Notes under the pieces: generated by a model | Databases searched by the model: none | The model's input: the letters and a program-made list of their open reading frames with translations, nothing else | Told to the model about the DNA's origin: nothing | Assembly: GCF_013375555.1 (NCBI RefSeq) | Contig: NZ_JABXWB010000005.1 | Coordinates: 1,390,001 to 1,454,000 of the forward strand | Direction: 5' to 3' | DNA: 64,000 nucleotides | Origin: Sphingobium sp. EM0848 | Lineage (GTDB): Bacteria > Pseudomonadota > Alphaproteobacteria > Sphingomonadales > Sphingomonadaceae | Position numbers and translations under genes: made by a program | Shown here: positions 43,283 to 52,847 of the stretch, in pieces | Layout of the letters: each line of letters starts with the position of its first letter | Numbering within the stretch: position 1 is the stretch's first letter

Positions 43283-45976
43283 ATGATCCAATTTGGCAGG
43301 ACGGAAGTAGTCCGTAGCTTGGTTGCAGGTGTTGCTCTTGCTGCTATGGTACAGGGCGCAGCGCATGCGCAGGAGGCCGCCTCCGCGGTGGACACGGCAG
43401 ATGCGCAAGCGTCAATGCCCAGTCTCGGCGACATTATCGTGACTGCGCAGAAGCGCGCAGAGAATGTCCAGAAGACGCCGATCGCAATAACGGCGATTTC
43501 AGCGGACCGAATTGCTCAAGCCAATCTCGACAGGCCAGACAAGCTCGGCTTCTCGGTGCCGTCGATGACCAACGCCGAAAGTTCAGGCTTCTCTTTTCTC
43601 ACCCTGCGCGGCGTGGGCAACAGCACGGCGGGTCTGTCAGAGGCGACGGTGGCGACCTATCAGGACGGCGTCTATACCGGGATGCAGATCACGCAGAGGG
43701 TGCCCACCTTCGATCTGGAACGCGTCGAGATTTTGCGCGGGCCTCAGGGCACGCTCTATGGTCGGAATACGACTGGCGGCGTGGTCAATTACATTACCAA
43801 GACTCCGAGCTTCGAATTTGGCGCGGTGGGGGACGTCTCCTACGGCAATTTTGACGCCATCGAGACCAATGTCGGTCTGACCGGTCCGCTCGTTGAAGAC
43901 AAGATTGCTGCCAAGGCCTCGTTCAACTACAGCAAGCATGACGGTTATTATCCGAATGTCGTGATCGGGGGACGGGATTATGCGGAACGTCAGATCGGCG
44001 GCAGGCTGGCGGTGCTCCTGCGGCCGACCGAAAACCTGTCGATCACGGTCCGGGGCGATGCGACCAAGAACAGGTCGACCAATTCCTATGTCTCGCTCGG
44101 CACGACATCGCTGGATGGCCTGACCGATCTTGCCCATCCTCTGGGCATCTTCTCGCAGCCTGCGGCCTTTTTTGAAGCGAATCCGGGAATATTGTCGCCC
44201 GCAGACATCGCCAAGCTGAACGGCGGCAGCATTGCGAGCTATTATAATCTGATGCAACCCGGCGAGCCGGCGCCGGATCCGCTGAAGACCGGGAAGACTG
44301 CGAACCGTCTGCCTAATCTATACAAGACCAAGGCGTCCGGGGCGAGCATCACCGTCGATTGGGATCTCGGTGATGTGAACGTGAAATCGATCTCCGCTTA
44401 TCGCTATGGCGACCTTTATGCGGAAAGCGACATTACCGGGCAACCTGTTCCGCTTACGCCGACGCCCAGGCCGCTTGCGATTACGGAAAAGCAATATACC
44501 CAGGAATTCAACTTTTCGGGCAAGTCCTTCGATAATAGGCTCGACTGGCTTGTGGGAGCCTTTTATTATCGCGACGATGGCGACTATCGGGGCCAATATT
44601 ATCTGGACGGCTTGGGTCAGCTGATACAGGCGGGCGCTTTTACCGCCAATATGTCGGGGTCGCCCTATCAATTGGCTCTGAATTTCCCCCAAGGGCCTCT
44701 GCCGTCAATTAACAGCCTTGCCGGCGGCCGCACCAGCATATGGCAGACGGCGCTCTCGGATGGCCCCGCCTATCCGGGCGACCCGGCTGGCAATGTGACC
44801 GCGGGCGTGACAATCCCCCAAACGCCGTATCAGAGCTTTCGGCAGACCCAGCGGAGCCAGTCATACGCCGCATTCGCCCAGCTTACCTATCATCTGACCG
44901 ACAAGCTGCGCCTGACCGGTGGTTTCCGCTACACGATCGATAAGAAGGAAACGCACCGCATCATTCACAGCAACTTCCTGTGGGCCTTGGCTGCTGCCCG
45001 GATGCCGGATGCCAGTGATGATTCCATCGCGACGGCGGCCGGCCTGTGCGATACGAGGAGCAAAAGAACCTGGAAGAAGCCTACCGGCACGATCGGTATC
45101 GACTATGATCTTGCGCCGCGCGTGCTCACCTACGCCAAGGTGGCCCGGGGTTACAAGGCGGGCGGCATGAACAATTCGGAATGCAACAACATCTACGACC
45201 CGGAAACCCTGACCGATTACGAGGGTGGGGTGAAGGCGGTGCTGGCCGATGGTCAGGTGCTGACGAACCTTTCCTTCTATTATTATGATTACAAGAACAT
45301 CCAGTTCCTCACCTTTTCGAATGTGAGCACGCTGATCAAAAATGCCGGTTCGGCCAAGACCTTCGGCGTCGAGCTTGAATATGCATTCCGTCCGAAATTC
45401 GCGCCGGGCTGGCAACTGGACGGTGCAGCTTCGTTCCAGGAATCGAAATATGGCCAGGGTTGCTTCGGCGATCCCGCGAACACCAACAATGCAGGTTTCC
45501 TGTCTACGCCCAAGCAGGCCTGCCCGGCGACGGTGCTCAACCCCAATACGGGACAGATGGTGCCGATCGGCGCTTCCGCCAATATCAAGGGCAACGATAT
45601 GATCCGTGCGCCCCGCTGGAAGTTCAATGCCGGCCTGCAATATTCCAGGGACGTCAACGACTTCGGCAATGTGATGGCACGTTTCGATGCCGCCTGGACG
45701 GATAAATTCTACAATACGATCTTCATGGACAAAGCTGTGGGTTATGCGGATACGGTGCAGCATAGCTACTGGAACCTGAGAGCTTTGGTGGCCTGGACCT
45801 CGCCCGACAAGCGTTTTGGGTTAGAGGTATATGGCGATAACCTCACCAACAAACTCTATGCGGTCGACCGGCAGCTCGTGAACCTGCCGCCCACCATGAT
45901 CAACGTGGGTGGGTTGTTGGGTTCCCCACGCACCTACGGCGTCAGGTTCAGGGCGAAACTCGGACCGGCCTATTAA
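43283..45976 (+). CDS. TonB-dependent outer-membrane receptor
   Basis: An 897-aa receptor. The signal peptide ends near AHAQ (residue about 30). A long linker leads to the plug with DIIVTAQKR, TLRGVGNS and VEILRGPQGTLYGRNTTGG, followed by a large barrel that ends in GVRFRAKLGPAY. It has the same class as the receptor at 1081-3495 but is longer, with extra extracellular loop sequence in the second half. It has its own promoter with two operator-like sites and is followed by a hairpin and the block C enzyme genes. It probably imports the same or a related hydrophobic substrate across the outer membrane, energised by TonB. Confidence 0.92.
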   Translation: MIQFGRTEVVRSLVAGVALAAMVQGAAHAQEAASAVDTADAQASMPSLGDIIVTAQKRAENVQKTPIAITAISADRIAQANLDRPDKLGFSVPSMTNAESSGFSFLTLRGVGNSTAGLSEATVATYQDGVYTGMQITQRVPTFDLERVEILRGPQGTLYGRNTTGGVVNYITKTPSFEFGAVGDVSYGNFDAIETNVGLTGPLVEDKIAAKASFNYSKHDGYYPNVVIGGRDYAERQIGGRLAVLLRPTENLSITVRGDATKNRSTNSYVSLGTTSLDGLTDLAHPLGIFSQPAAFFEANPGILSPADIAKLNGGSIASYYNLMQPGEPAPDPLKTGKTANRLPNLYKTKASGASITVDWDLGDVNVKSISAYRYGDLYAESDITGQPVPLTPTPRPLAITEKQYTQEFNFSGKSFDNRLDWLVGAFYYRDDGDYRGQYYLDGLGQLIQAGAFTANMSGSPYQLALNFPQGPLPSINSLAGGRTSIWQTALSDGPAYPGDPAGNVTAGVTIPQTPYQSFRQTQRSQSYAAFAQLTYHLTDKLRLTGGFRYTIDKKETHRIIHSNFLWALAAARMPDASDDSIATAAGLCDTRSKRTWKKPTGTIGIDYDLAPRVLTYAKVARGYKAGGMNNSECNNIYDPETLTDYEGGVKAVLADGQVLTNLSFYYYDYKNIQFLTFSNVSTLIKNAGSAKTFGVELEYAFRPKFAPGWQLDGAASFQESKYGQGCFGDPANTNNAGFLSTPKQACPATVLNPNTGQMVPIGASANIKGNDMIRAPRWKFNAGLQYSRDVNDFGNVMARFDAAWTDKFYNTIFMDKAVGYADTVQHSYWNLRALVAWTSPDKRFGLEVYGDNLTNKLYAVDRQLVNLPPTMINVGGLLGSPRTYGVRFRAKLGPAY

Positions 45977-46001
45977 GGCGGATTGCGCACGGGCAGAGAT
46001 A

Positions 46002-46042
46002 TGAAGGCGCCAGCCATTCTGGGTGCGCCCAAGGCGCCTTCA
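46002..46042. terminator. Inverted repeat after the TonB receptor gene
   Basis: TGAAGGCGCC (46002-46011) and GGCGCCTTCA (46033-46042) are perfect complements with a 21-nt loop, 26 bp after the receptor stop and 64 bp before the hydrolase gene. It has no T-run; it may attenuate read-through from the receptor into the enzyme genes. Confidence 0.4.
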
Positions 46043-46105
46043 CATCCCGTCGCACATTGACGACCAACTGCCGACATAAAGCATCAGGAAAGGGGAGAGG
46101 CATCC

Positions 46106-47089
46106 ATGTCTGGCACCATCCTTCGTCCACCGTTCGATCCGCAGCTTGATCCCATCCTCGTCGCGGTGGGCGAGCAGATGCCCTTGTCGATGACGGCCGA
46201 GATGATCCCGATGATGCGCCAGGGAACGCCGATCGACATTGATGATGAAACATTGGCGGCCGCGGGCGTCACGCGCCGGGATATCACTGTCAGAGGCTTT
46301 GAGAATGCCGAAATCGGCGTCTCTGTTCTGTCCCGAACGGATCATGCGGACCCAGGCCCCGGGATCTTTTACACACATGGGGGCGGCATGGTCGCCGGTG
46401 ATCGCCTGGCGGGCGTGCAGGTGCTGTTGCCGTGGATTGTCGCTCATGATGCGGTGGTCGTCACGGTGGAATATCGGTTGGCGCCGGAGTTCCCCGATCC
46501 CTATCCGGTGGAGGACTGTTATGCGGCACTTGTCTGGATGGCAGAGAATGCCGCTGAAATCGGGATCGACGTCGCCAGGTTGATCATCGCCGGCATCAGC
46601 GCTGGCGGTGGACTCGCTGCCGGAACTGCCCTGCTGGCGCGCGACCGTGGCGGTCCCTTGCTGACGGGGCAAATGCTGATCTGCCCGATGCTGGACGATC
46701 GGGATCAGACAATGTCCTCGAAACAGTTCGATGGCGTCGGCCTGTGGGACCGGGCGAGCAATGTCATGGGCTGGACGGCGCTTCTGGGGGATCGCCGGGG
46801 GGGAGAGTGCGTGTCGATCTATGCCGCGCCGGCGCGCGCTACCGATCTGTCGGATCTGCCACCGGCCTTCATCGACTGCGGATCGGCGGAAGTGTTTCGC
46901 GATGAGGACGTCGCCTATGCGACCGCGCTGTGGGCGGCGGGCGTTCAGGCCGAATTGCACGTCTGGCCGGGCGGATTCCATGGCTTCGACATGATGGCGC
47001 CGACCTCGGCGATCGGGGCGGCCGCAATCGCCGCGCGCGATAGCTGGGTCGCGCGCCACTTCCATTCACTCCTGGGAGACTGCAAATGA
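46106..47089 (+). CDS. Alpha/beta hydrolase, HSL-type esterase/lipase
   Basis: A 327-aa serine hydrolase of the hormone-sensitive-lipase group. The oxyanion motif is HGGG (THGGGMVAGD), the nucleophile Ser lies in GISAGGGLAAGT, and the acid and base of the triad are in the C-terminal part (ECVSIYAAPAR... then WPGGFHGFD with the His). It is very similar to the hydrolase at 61203-62156 (shared PPAFIDCGSAEVFRDEDVAY segment), so the two are paralogues. It overlaps the next gene by 4 bp (ATGA). It likely cleaves an ester or lactone intermediate; no signal peptide, so cytoplasmic. ATG 46106 follows AGGGGAGAGG. Confidence 0.88.
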   Translation: MSGTILRPPFDPQLDPILVAVGEQMPLSMTAEMIPMMRQGTPIDIDDETLAAAGVTRRDITVRGFENAEIGVSVLSRTDHADPGPGIFYTHGGGMVAGDRLAGVQVLLPWIVAHDAVVVTVEYRLAPEFPDPYPVEDCYAALVWMAENAAEIGIDVARLIIAGISAGGGLAAGTALLARDRGGPLLTGQMLICPMLDDRDQTMSSKQFDGVGLWDRASNVMGWTALLGDRRGGECVSIYAAPARATDLSDLPPAFIDCGSAEVFRDEDVAYATALWAAGVQAELHVWPGGFHGFDMMAPTSAIGAAAIAARDSWVARHFHSLLGDCK

Positions 47090-47607
47090 AGGAACTGACG
47101 TTGGAAGAGATGGAGGCCATCCTCCACGAACATGAAATTCGCGAGCTGGCGCAGGATATCGAAGCGACAATGGATACGGTCGCGCCCAATCCCTATTATG
47201 AATTTCCGTCCGCCGGCTGGCGGGTCGATGGCGAAGAAGGTGTTCGCGAACATTATCGGCGTTCCCTCCCGCATGGCGGTACTGCAAATATCGCTTCGAA
47301 GAAGCGGGTGCATGGCGTCGGACCTAATACATTGTTTCGCGAGGCGTGGATTTCGTGGGATGCAAAGGATGGCACGCGGCTGACCGGCCAATATATGGCC
47401 GTACTCGAATTCGATCCCGTGACCCGCAAGATCAAGAGCGAGCGACAGTATAGCGATCGGTCCTTTGATCGGTTCCTGGATCCGCATCTGGGCGATGACT
47501 ATGGTGAATGTCCCGGCGTCACCCGGCTCAACGAGAATGCGAAGCCCATTTCCCGCGAGGACATGCTCGCCGAGATCGAAGAGACTGCCAACATCCGGCA
47601 AGGGTGA
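47086..47607 (+). CDS. SnoaL/NTF2-like fold protein, copy 3
   Basis: A 173-aa homologue of the proteins at 7509, 8091 and 53319. It starts MKELTLEEMEAILHEHEIRE, then DIEATMDTVAPNPYYEFP, EEGVREHYRRS and RLTGQYMAVLEFDP. The C-terminal end (EDMLAEIEET) differs from copies 2 and 4. Its ATG overlaps the hydrolase stop by 4 bp, so it is translationally coupled to that gene and probably acts on the same intermediate or with it in a complex. Function unproven. Confidence 0.72.
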   Translation: MKELTLEEMEAILHEHEIRELAQDIEATMDTVAPNPYYEFPSAGWRVDGEEGVREHYRRSLPHGGTANIASKKRVHGVGPNTLFREAWISWDAKDGTRLTGQYMAVLEFDPVTRKIKSERQYSDRSFDRFLDPHLGDDYGECPGVTRLNENAKPISREDMLAEIEETANIRQG

Positions 47608-47764
47608 ACGCATGATATTGCCGTCCAGCCTCTGCTGGGCGGCGGATTCGTTCGTCGATTACATGCAGCCACTTTAATTGCGCCGGGATTCTGTCTCCTC
47701 GATTCAGGTTCGGACGCCCTTGGGCGATCGCAGATATCACGGATAGATAACGGAGCTAAGGGCA

Positions 47765-48508
47765 ATGAAACTAAAGGAGAAGGTGGCGCTCGTCACGGGC
47801 GCTGCGCGTGGCATCGGCGCTGCGATCGCCGAGCGACTTGCGGCCGACGGCGCGGCGGTCGCGATCAACTATGCGCGTTCTGCAAATGCGGCGGAAAGCG
47901 TAGCCAAGCGCATCCGCGACGCGGGGGGAAAGGCGATCGTCGTTCAGGCTGACGTGGGTGACTGGTCTCAGGCGCAGGCGCTGGTAGAAAAGGCGGGACG
48001 GGCCTTCGGGCGGCTGGATATTCTTGTCAACAACGCGGCCGATATACGGTTTGAGCCATTGGCGACGATCGGCGTCGAGGAGATGCGCACGCAGTTTGCC
48101 GTCAACTTCGAGGCGGCGGTTGCGACCATGCAGGCGGCGCTGGCGTTTTTTCCGGAAGAGGGCGGACGGATCATTAACATCAGTTCGCTCGCGGTGGCCA
48201 ATCCGATCGCGGGCCATATGACCTATAATGCATCAAAGTCCGCGCTTGAGGCGATGACGCAGGTGGCTGCCGTTGAATTGGGCGCGCGGGGGATCACCGC
48301 CAATGTGGTCAGGCCTGGGCTGACCGAAACCGACGCGGTCAAGGCCAGCCTGAACGATGAAGGAAAGGCCTTCCTGATTGGTCGCACGCCATTGCGCCGG
48401 GTCGGAACCCCGTTTGACATTGCGGATGTCGTGGCGTTCCTGGCGTCCTCTGACGCGCGATGGATTACCGGACAGACATTGATGGCGACCGGCGGACTCA
48501 CGCCCTAG
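47765..48508 (+). CDS. Short-chain dehydrogenase/reductase (SDR)
   Basis: A 247-aa classical SDR: TGAARGIGAAIAERLAADGA, LVNNAAD, NISSL and YNASK. It is paralogous to the SDR of block B at 33645-34406. A 157-bp gap separates it from the SnoaL-like gene, so it might have its own promoter; none is obvious. It is followed by a hairpin and then the convergent PrpE-like gene. It probably acts on a hydroxy or keto intermediate of the block C substrate. Confidence 0.85.
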   Translation: MKLKEKVALVTGAARGIGAAIAERLAADGAAVAINYARSANAAESVAKRIRDAGGKAIVVQADVGDWSQAQALVEKAGRAFGRLDILVNNAADIRFEPLATIGVEEMRTQFAVNFEAAVATMQAALAFFPEEGGRIINISSLAVANPIAGHMTYNASKSALEAMTQVAAVELGARGITANVVRPGLTETDAVKASLNDEGKAFLIGRTPLRRVGTPFDIADVVAFLASSDARWITGQTLMATGGLTP

Positions 48509-48547
48509 GGCCGATGGACATTCAGCCCTGAAGGTCTGCAAATGGCG

Positions 48548-48575
48548 TTGGAATGAGCCGCCTGTCTCATTCCAA
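48548..48575. terminator. Hairpin between convergent blocks C and D
   Basis: TTGGAATGAG (48548-48557), loop CCGCCTGT, CTCATTCCAA (48566-48575): a perfect 10-bp stem 39 bp after the SDR stop. It sits between convergent operons and could serve both directions. There is no long T-run. Confidence 0.5.
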
Positions 48576-48741
48576 TCCGCGCTTCCGGTGCTCACCTACT
48601 TTTTGTACGTTGCGTTGAAGCGAGGCGCGTGACTCGCTTCAAGGGTCGCGAAAAATCATCATTTTAGCTGCGCTGGCCTTCGGCTCGGCTCTTCATCGTC
48701 TGAATGTCGATCGGCCCTAAGGTTCGTTGCTGCGGCGGCGA

Positions 48742-50628
48742 TCAGCGCGGTGACGCCGGATAGCCGACCGATGCCAGCGCCGCCTTCGTCATGGTGACGG
48801 CGACCGGCGCTTCAATGGTGGCAGGTATTTTCGGTTCGTGGCCATCGGCAAGATCGCGAATGACCGAGCGCAATATCTTTCCCGATCGTGTCTTGGGGAG
48901 TTGTTCGACCACAGCGACAGTGCGAAAGGCTGCAACCGGGCCCAGTTCTTGCCGCACGCGCGCGACCAGTTCGACGGTGAGGGTCGCATCGTCCGTGACG
49001 GCGTTCGCTTTCCGGACGACGAGCGCGACAGGGAGCATACCCTTCAGACTGTCTGCCGCCCCGACGACCGCACATTCGGCGACGGCGGGATGCGCGCCGA
49101 TGATCTGTTCGATGCCGGCGGTGGACAGGCGGTGACCGGCGACATTGATGATGTCGTCGATACGGCTCATGATGTGGAGGCGCCCGTCCTCGTCAATGAG
49201 GCCCGCATCGCCGACTGCATAATAGCCGGGATGCCGGGACAGATAGGACTGAACAAATCCCGCCTGATTTTGCCACAATGTCGGAAGGCATCCGGGAGGC
49301 AGGGGTAGGCGGATCGCGAGTTCGCCGATCTCGCCGGCGGGTAGCTTGCGGCCGTCTGCATCGAGTATTTCGAATGCATATCCGGGAACCGGATGGCCCG
49401 CGCTTCCGAACAGGGTTTCGGTGCGGCCGAGGCCGAAGCAGGTCGCGATCGCGGGCCAGCCTGTTTCGGTTTGCCACCAATGGTCGATGACCGGCAGCGC
49501 CAGCCTGTCGCTCAGCCATTCCAGGGTCGCCGGATCGGCGCGCTCTCCTGCAAGGAATATCGCCTTCAGATATTCGGGCTTCTCGCCCAGGAGCGTAAGG
49601 TCGGGATCTTCCTTCCGGATCGCGCGAACGGCGGTCGGGGCGGTGAAGAAGATGTCTACATCATGTTCGCGCAGGACACGCCAGAAGGCGCCGGCATCGG
49701 GCGTGCCGACGGGCTTGCCTTCATAGAGGATGGTCGTGGCGCCTGCGAGGAGGGGAGCATAGACGATATAGCTGTGTCCAACGACCCAGCCGACGTCGGA
49801 CGCGGTCCACATCGTGTCGCCGGCCTTGACCCCGAAGATGTTCCTGATCGACCAGGCGAGGGCGGTTGCATAGCCGCCGGTGTCGCGGACGACACCCTTG
49901 GGCGCTCCGGTAGTGCCCGAGGTGTAGAGGATGTAGAGGGGGTGGTCAGCGCTTACGGCAACGCATTCGACGGCTTTGGCTTGCGCCAGCGCTTCAGCCC
50001 AATCCTGATCGCGCCCGGCGATCAAGGTCGCATGATATTCGGGGCGCTGCAGAATGATGCAGCGCGGAACCTTGTGCCTGCTCTGTTCCAGGGCGTCATC
50101 GAGCAGCGGCTTATATTCGACGATCCGGCCCGGCTCGATCCCGCAGGATGCCGCCAGCACGAGAACTGGCTCTGCGTCATCGATGCGTTTGGCAAGTTCC
50201 TTGGCCGCGAAGCCTCCGAACACGACCGAATGGATGGCGCCAATGCGCGCACAGGCGAGCATCGCGAACATAGCTTCGGGGATCATCGGCATGTAGATGA
50301 CGACCCGGTCGCCGGTTCGCACGCCGATGGCGCTGATCATGCCGGCAGCGCGCTCAACCTCACTCAGAAGCTCGGAATAGCTGTAGGTGCGTTTTGTGCC
50401 GGTGACGGGGCTGTCGTAGATCAGCGCCGTCTGATCGCCCCGGCCATCGTGAACATGGCGGTCGAGCGCATTATGGCAAATATTGAGGCGTCCGTCGCCG
50501 AACCAGGCCTTGCCATCAAATATGGCGCCAGGCGGTCTTTCCCACGCGATCAGCTTCGCGGCTTCGCGCCAGAAGCCATCCCGATCCTCGACACTCTGGC
50601 GATACAGATCGGCATATTTGTCGGCCAC
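48742..50628 (-). CDS. Acyl-CoA synthetase, propionyl/acetyl-CoA synthetase (PrpE/Acs) type
   Basis: A 628-aa AMP-forming ligase, the normal length for PrpE. YTSGTTGAPKGV is the ATP motif, HWWQTETGWP the acyl-pocket motif, and KTRSGKILRSV holds the catalytic Lys. GTG at 50628 (VADKYADLYRQS) is chosen because the family N-terminus begins there and a GGGG stretch lies about eight bases upstream; a TTG further upstream would overlap the acyl-CoA dehydrogenase stop. It is the last gene of the block D operon. With an acyl-CoA dehydrogenase, a crotonase and an AcuI-type reductase in the same operon, it may activate a short-chain acid produced by the pathway. Confidence 0.88.
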   Translation of the reverse strand: MADKYADLYRQSVEDRDGFWREAAKLIAWERPPGAIFDGKAWFGDGRLNICHNALDRHVHDGRGDQTALIYDSPVTGTKRTYSYSELLSEVERAAGMISAIGVRTGDRVVIYMPMIPEAMFAMLACARIGAIHSVVFGGFAAKELAKRIDDAEPVLVLAASCGIEPGRIVEYKPLLDDALEQSRHKVPRCIILQRPEYHATLIAGRDQDWAEALAQAKAVECVAVSADHPLYILYTSGTTGAPKGVVRDTGGYATALAWSIRNIFGVKAGDTMWTASDVGWVVGHSYIVYAPLLAGATTILYEGKPVGTPDAGAFWRVLREHDVDIFFTAPTAVRAIRKEDPDLTLLGEKPEYLKAIFLAGERADPATLEWLSDRLALPVIDHWWQTETGWPAIATCFGLGRTETLFGSAGHPVPGYAFEILDADGRKLPAGEIGELAIRLPLPPGCLPTLWQNQAGFVQSYLSRHPGYYAVGDAGLIDEDGRLHIMSRIDDIINVAGHRLSTAGIEQIIGAHPAVAECAVVGAADSLKGMLPVALVVRKANAVTDDATLTVELVARVRQELGPVAAFRTVAVVEQLPKTRSGKILRSVIRDLADGHEPKIPATIEAPVAVTMTKAALASVGYPASPR

Positions 50629-50657
50629 GGGAGATTTCCCCGATTCCGTCGGCGGGT

Positions 50658-51818
50658 TCAACGCGGCAGTCCCAGCCAGTTCACGATGTTGTTGCGCTGG
50701 ACGGCCGATGATCCGCCGATGATCGGCAATGCCAGCACGTCGCGAACATAGCGTTCGACGTCGAAGCCCTTCACATAGCCATAAGCGCCGAAAATATCCT
50801 GCGCCGACAGCACGACCGCCTTCGCTGCTTCCGTGGCGAAGAGCTTGGTCATGGAGGTTTCGGTGCCACAGCGCACATGGTTGTTCGCCATGCCGGCGGC
50901 ATGGTCGAGCATCAGGCGTGCGGCGTGGCACTGGGTACGCATGTCGGCAAGCTTGTGCCGGATCGACTGATAGCTTGCGACCGGTTTGCCGAACTGCCTG
51001 CGCTCCTGAACATAAGTCCAGGCATCGTCGGTTGCGGCGGTCGCGATTCCGACCGCCATCGCGGCGACCTCCAGCTTTTCGACGTCGAGACCAGCGCCGG
51101 AAACCATGTTCCAGCCATTGTTCCAGCCTGCTTCCTCACCCATCAGATTGCCAAGGGGCACGCGCACGTCGATGAGGCGAACGTCGGTGGTCGGGGCGCC
51201 CTTCAGTCCCAATCCTTCGATCGGCGTGATGTCCACGCCGGGCGCGTTTGCCGGGACCATGACCATCGAAAGGTTTCGGTAGCGGTCTTCTTTTGGGCCG
51301 CTGCGGCCAAGAACATAGATATAGTCGCAGATATTTGCGCCCGAACAGAAGCGTTTTTCGCCATTGATGACCAGTTCGTCACCGTCCCGGGAGATGGTCG
51401 TCTGCACGCTGGCGAGATCGGCGCCGACATCGGGTTCGGTCCAGCCATAGGCGAAGATCAGCTTTCCTGCTGCCACAAGCGGCAGAAGCGTCTGTTTCTG
51501 CGTCTCGGACCCGCACTCGACGAGGTTCATGCCAGCATAGCAGGCGGACATGATATAGGGGATGGCGACGGCCAGACTGCGCTTCGACAATTCCTCGATC
51601 ACCATCATCGTTGCGGCAATATCCCGGCCCGCGCCGCCATATTCCTCGGGCACGGTCAGGCCCATCATCCCCAGCTCGCCCAGTTCGTTGAAGACCTCGC
51701 GGGGGAAGTGATTGTCCTTGTCCCACCGTGCGGCATCCTCGCGCGGCATACGCTTCTCGACGAAGCGACGGATCGTCTCGCGGAGCATCTCGATATGGTC
51801 TTGGTCTGCGGAGGTCAC
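50658..51818 (-). CDS. Acyl-CoA dehydrogenase
   Basis: A 386-aa FAD-dependent ACAD. The segments YGWTEPDVGADLASV and KRFCSGANICDYIYVLGR are the flavin and substrate parts; RQFGKPVASYQSIRHKLADM lies in the third helix domain, and the end reads GGSSAVQRNNIVNWLGLPR. The position of the usual MCAD-type catalytic Glu (YEG) is GG here, so the base must lie elsewhere, as in other ACAD classes. It oxidises an acyl-CoA to its 2-enoyl-CoA. It lies 48 bp after the crotonase gene and 29 bp before the ligase start, in the same operon. Confidence 0.88.
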   Translation of the reverse strand: MTSADQDHIEMLRETIRRFVEKRMPREDAARWDKDNHFPREVFNELGELGMMGLTVPEEYGGAGRDIAATMMVIEELSKRSLAVAIPYIMSACYAGMNLVECGSETQKQTLLPLVAAGKLIFAYGWTEPDVGADLASVQTTISRDGDELVINGEKRFCSGANICDYIYVLGRSGPKEDRYRNLSMVMVPANAPGVDITPIEGLGLKGAPTTDVRLIDVRVPLGNLMGEEAGWNNGWNMVSGAGLDVEKLEVAAMAVGIATAATDDAWTYVQERRQFGKPVASYQSIRHKLADMRTQCHAARLMLDHAAGMANNHVRCGTETSMTKLFATEAAKAVVLSAQDIFGAYGYVKGFDVERYVRDVLALPIIGGSSAVQRNNIVNWLGLPR

Positions 51819-51866
51819 GTCTTAGCCCTTGTCGATGAATTTGGCTCTGGTAAGCAATAATTGCGG

Positions 51867-52712
51867 CTATTTCTGCGCGGATTTCGACGCGAAGCGCTCC
51901 ATGAAGGCGGTGTCCATATACGCTCCCTTCTGGTGCAATCGGTAATGTGTGTGTGCCAGGTGATGTGCGTTGAACGCCGCGCGCTGGACATTCTCGAAGC
52001 CTTGCGCGTGGAACGCTGCGTTGATGGCGTCTTTCGCGAGCTTGAGTGCGAAGGACGGCTTGTCGGCGATGCTGCGCGCAAAGGCGAGCGTTTCGGCTTC
52101 CAACGCATCGCGCGCCACGACCCGGTTCACCATGCCCGCCGCCTGCGCTTCAGCGGCGGTGATCGGTTGGCCCGTCATCAGAAACTCCTTGGCCTTGCGG
52201 ATGCCGAGTTCCCATGTGTGGGCGAAATATTCGACGCCGGGAATGCCCATGAACATCGTATTGTCCTGGAAAGTCGCATCGTCGCTGGCGATGACAAAGT
52301 CGCACGGCCATATCAGCATCAGGCCGCCCGCAATCGCCTTGCCCTGGACCGAGGCGATCGTCGGTTTCGCCAGATCGCGCCAGCGACGGCAAAAGCCCTC
52401 GTAGATTTCCTTCTCGCGGCAATAATAGGCCTCGGCGCCGTCCCAATTGTCGGCGCTCCAACTGCCGACCCGCTTGTGGCTCGCGTCCTTGGGATTGGCT
52501 TCCCTGAGATCGTGCCCAGCAGAAAAGTGGCTTCCTTTGCCGGCCAGCACGACCACCTTCACCTCGTCATCGATCATCGCCGCGTCAAAAGCGTCGTTCA
52601 ACTCGTAGAGAAGGTGCGTGTCCTGCGCATTGCGCATCTCGGGCCGGTTCAGCCAGATACGGGCGATATTGGCTTCGGGTTTCTCGTAGATGAGCGTGTC
52701 GAACATGGGCAT
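51867..52712 (-). CDS. Crotonase-fold protein lacking both hydratase glutamates
   Basis: A 281-aa member of the enoyl-CoA hydratase family. The oxyanion segments are HFSAGHDLREA and QGKAIAGGLMLIWPCDF, so the CoA-ester-binding frame is intact. The two Glu used by hydratases are replaced: the GG-x-x-E position reads GGLML, and the usual LPE segment reads FQDNTMFMGIPG. It is therefore unlikely to hydrate a double bond in the standard way; other crotonase chemistries (isomerase, hydrolase, C-C cleavage) fit better. ATG 52712 (MPMFDT) follows AAGGA at eight bases. It lies in the block D operon beside the acyl-CoA dehydrogenase gene. Confidence 0.83.
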   Translation of the reverse strand: MPMFDTLIYEKPEANIARIWLNRPEMRNAQDTHLLYELNDAFDAAMIDDEVKVVVLAGKGSHFSAGHDLREANPKDASHKRVGSWSADNWDGAEAYYCREKEIYEGFCRRWRDLAKPTIASVQGKAIAGGLMLIWPCDFVIASDDATFQDNTMFMGIPGVEYFAHTWELGIRKAKEFLMTGQPITAAEAQAAGMVNRVVARDALEAETLAFARSIADKPSFALKLAKDAINAAFHAQGFENVQRAAFNAHHLAHTHYRLHQKGAYMDTAFMERFASKSAQK

Positions 52713-52847
52713 TGGAGTCATCCTTTGACATCGGGACGGCGGGCGGCGCGAAGGAAAGTGATCTCGGACACCGCCTGCCGACGGGTGGCCGCTCGTTCTG
52801 GCGCAAGGATTCCAGACGCGTGAGCCGACCAACCGTAATTGCCGGAT

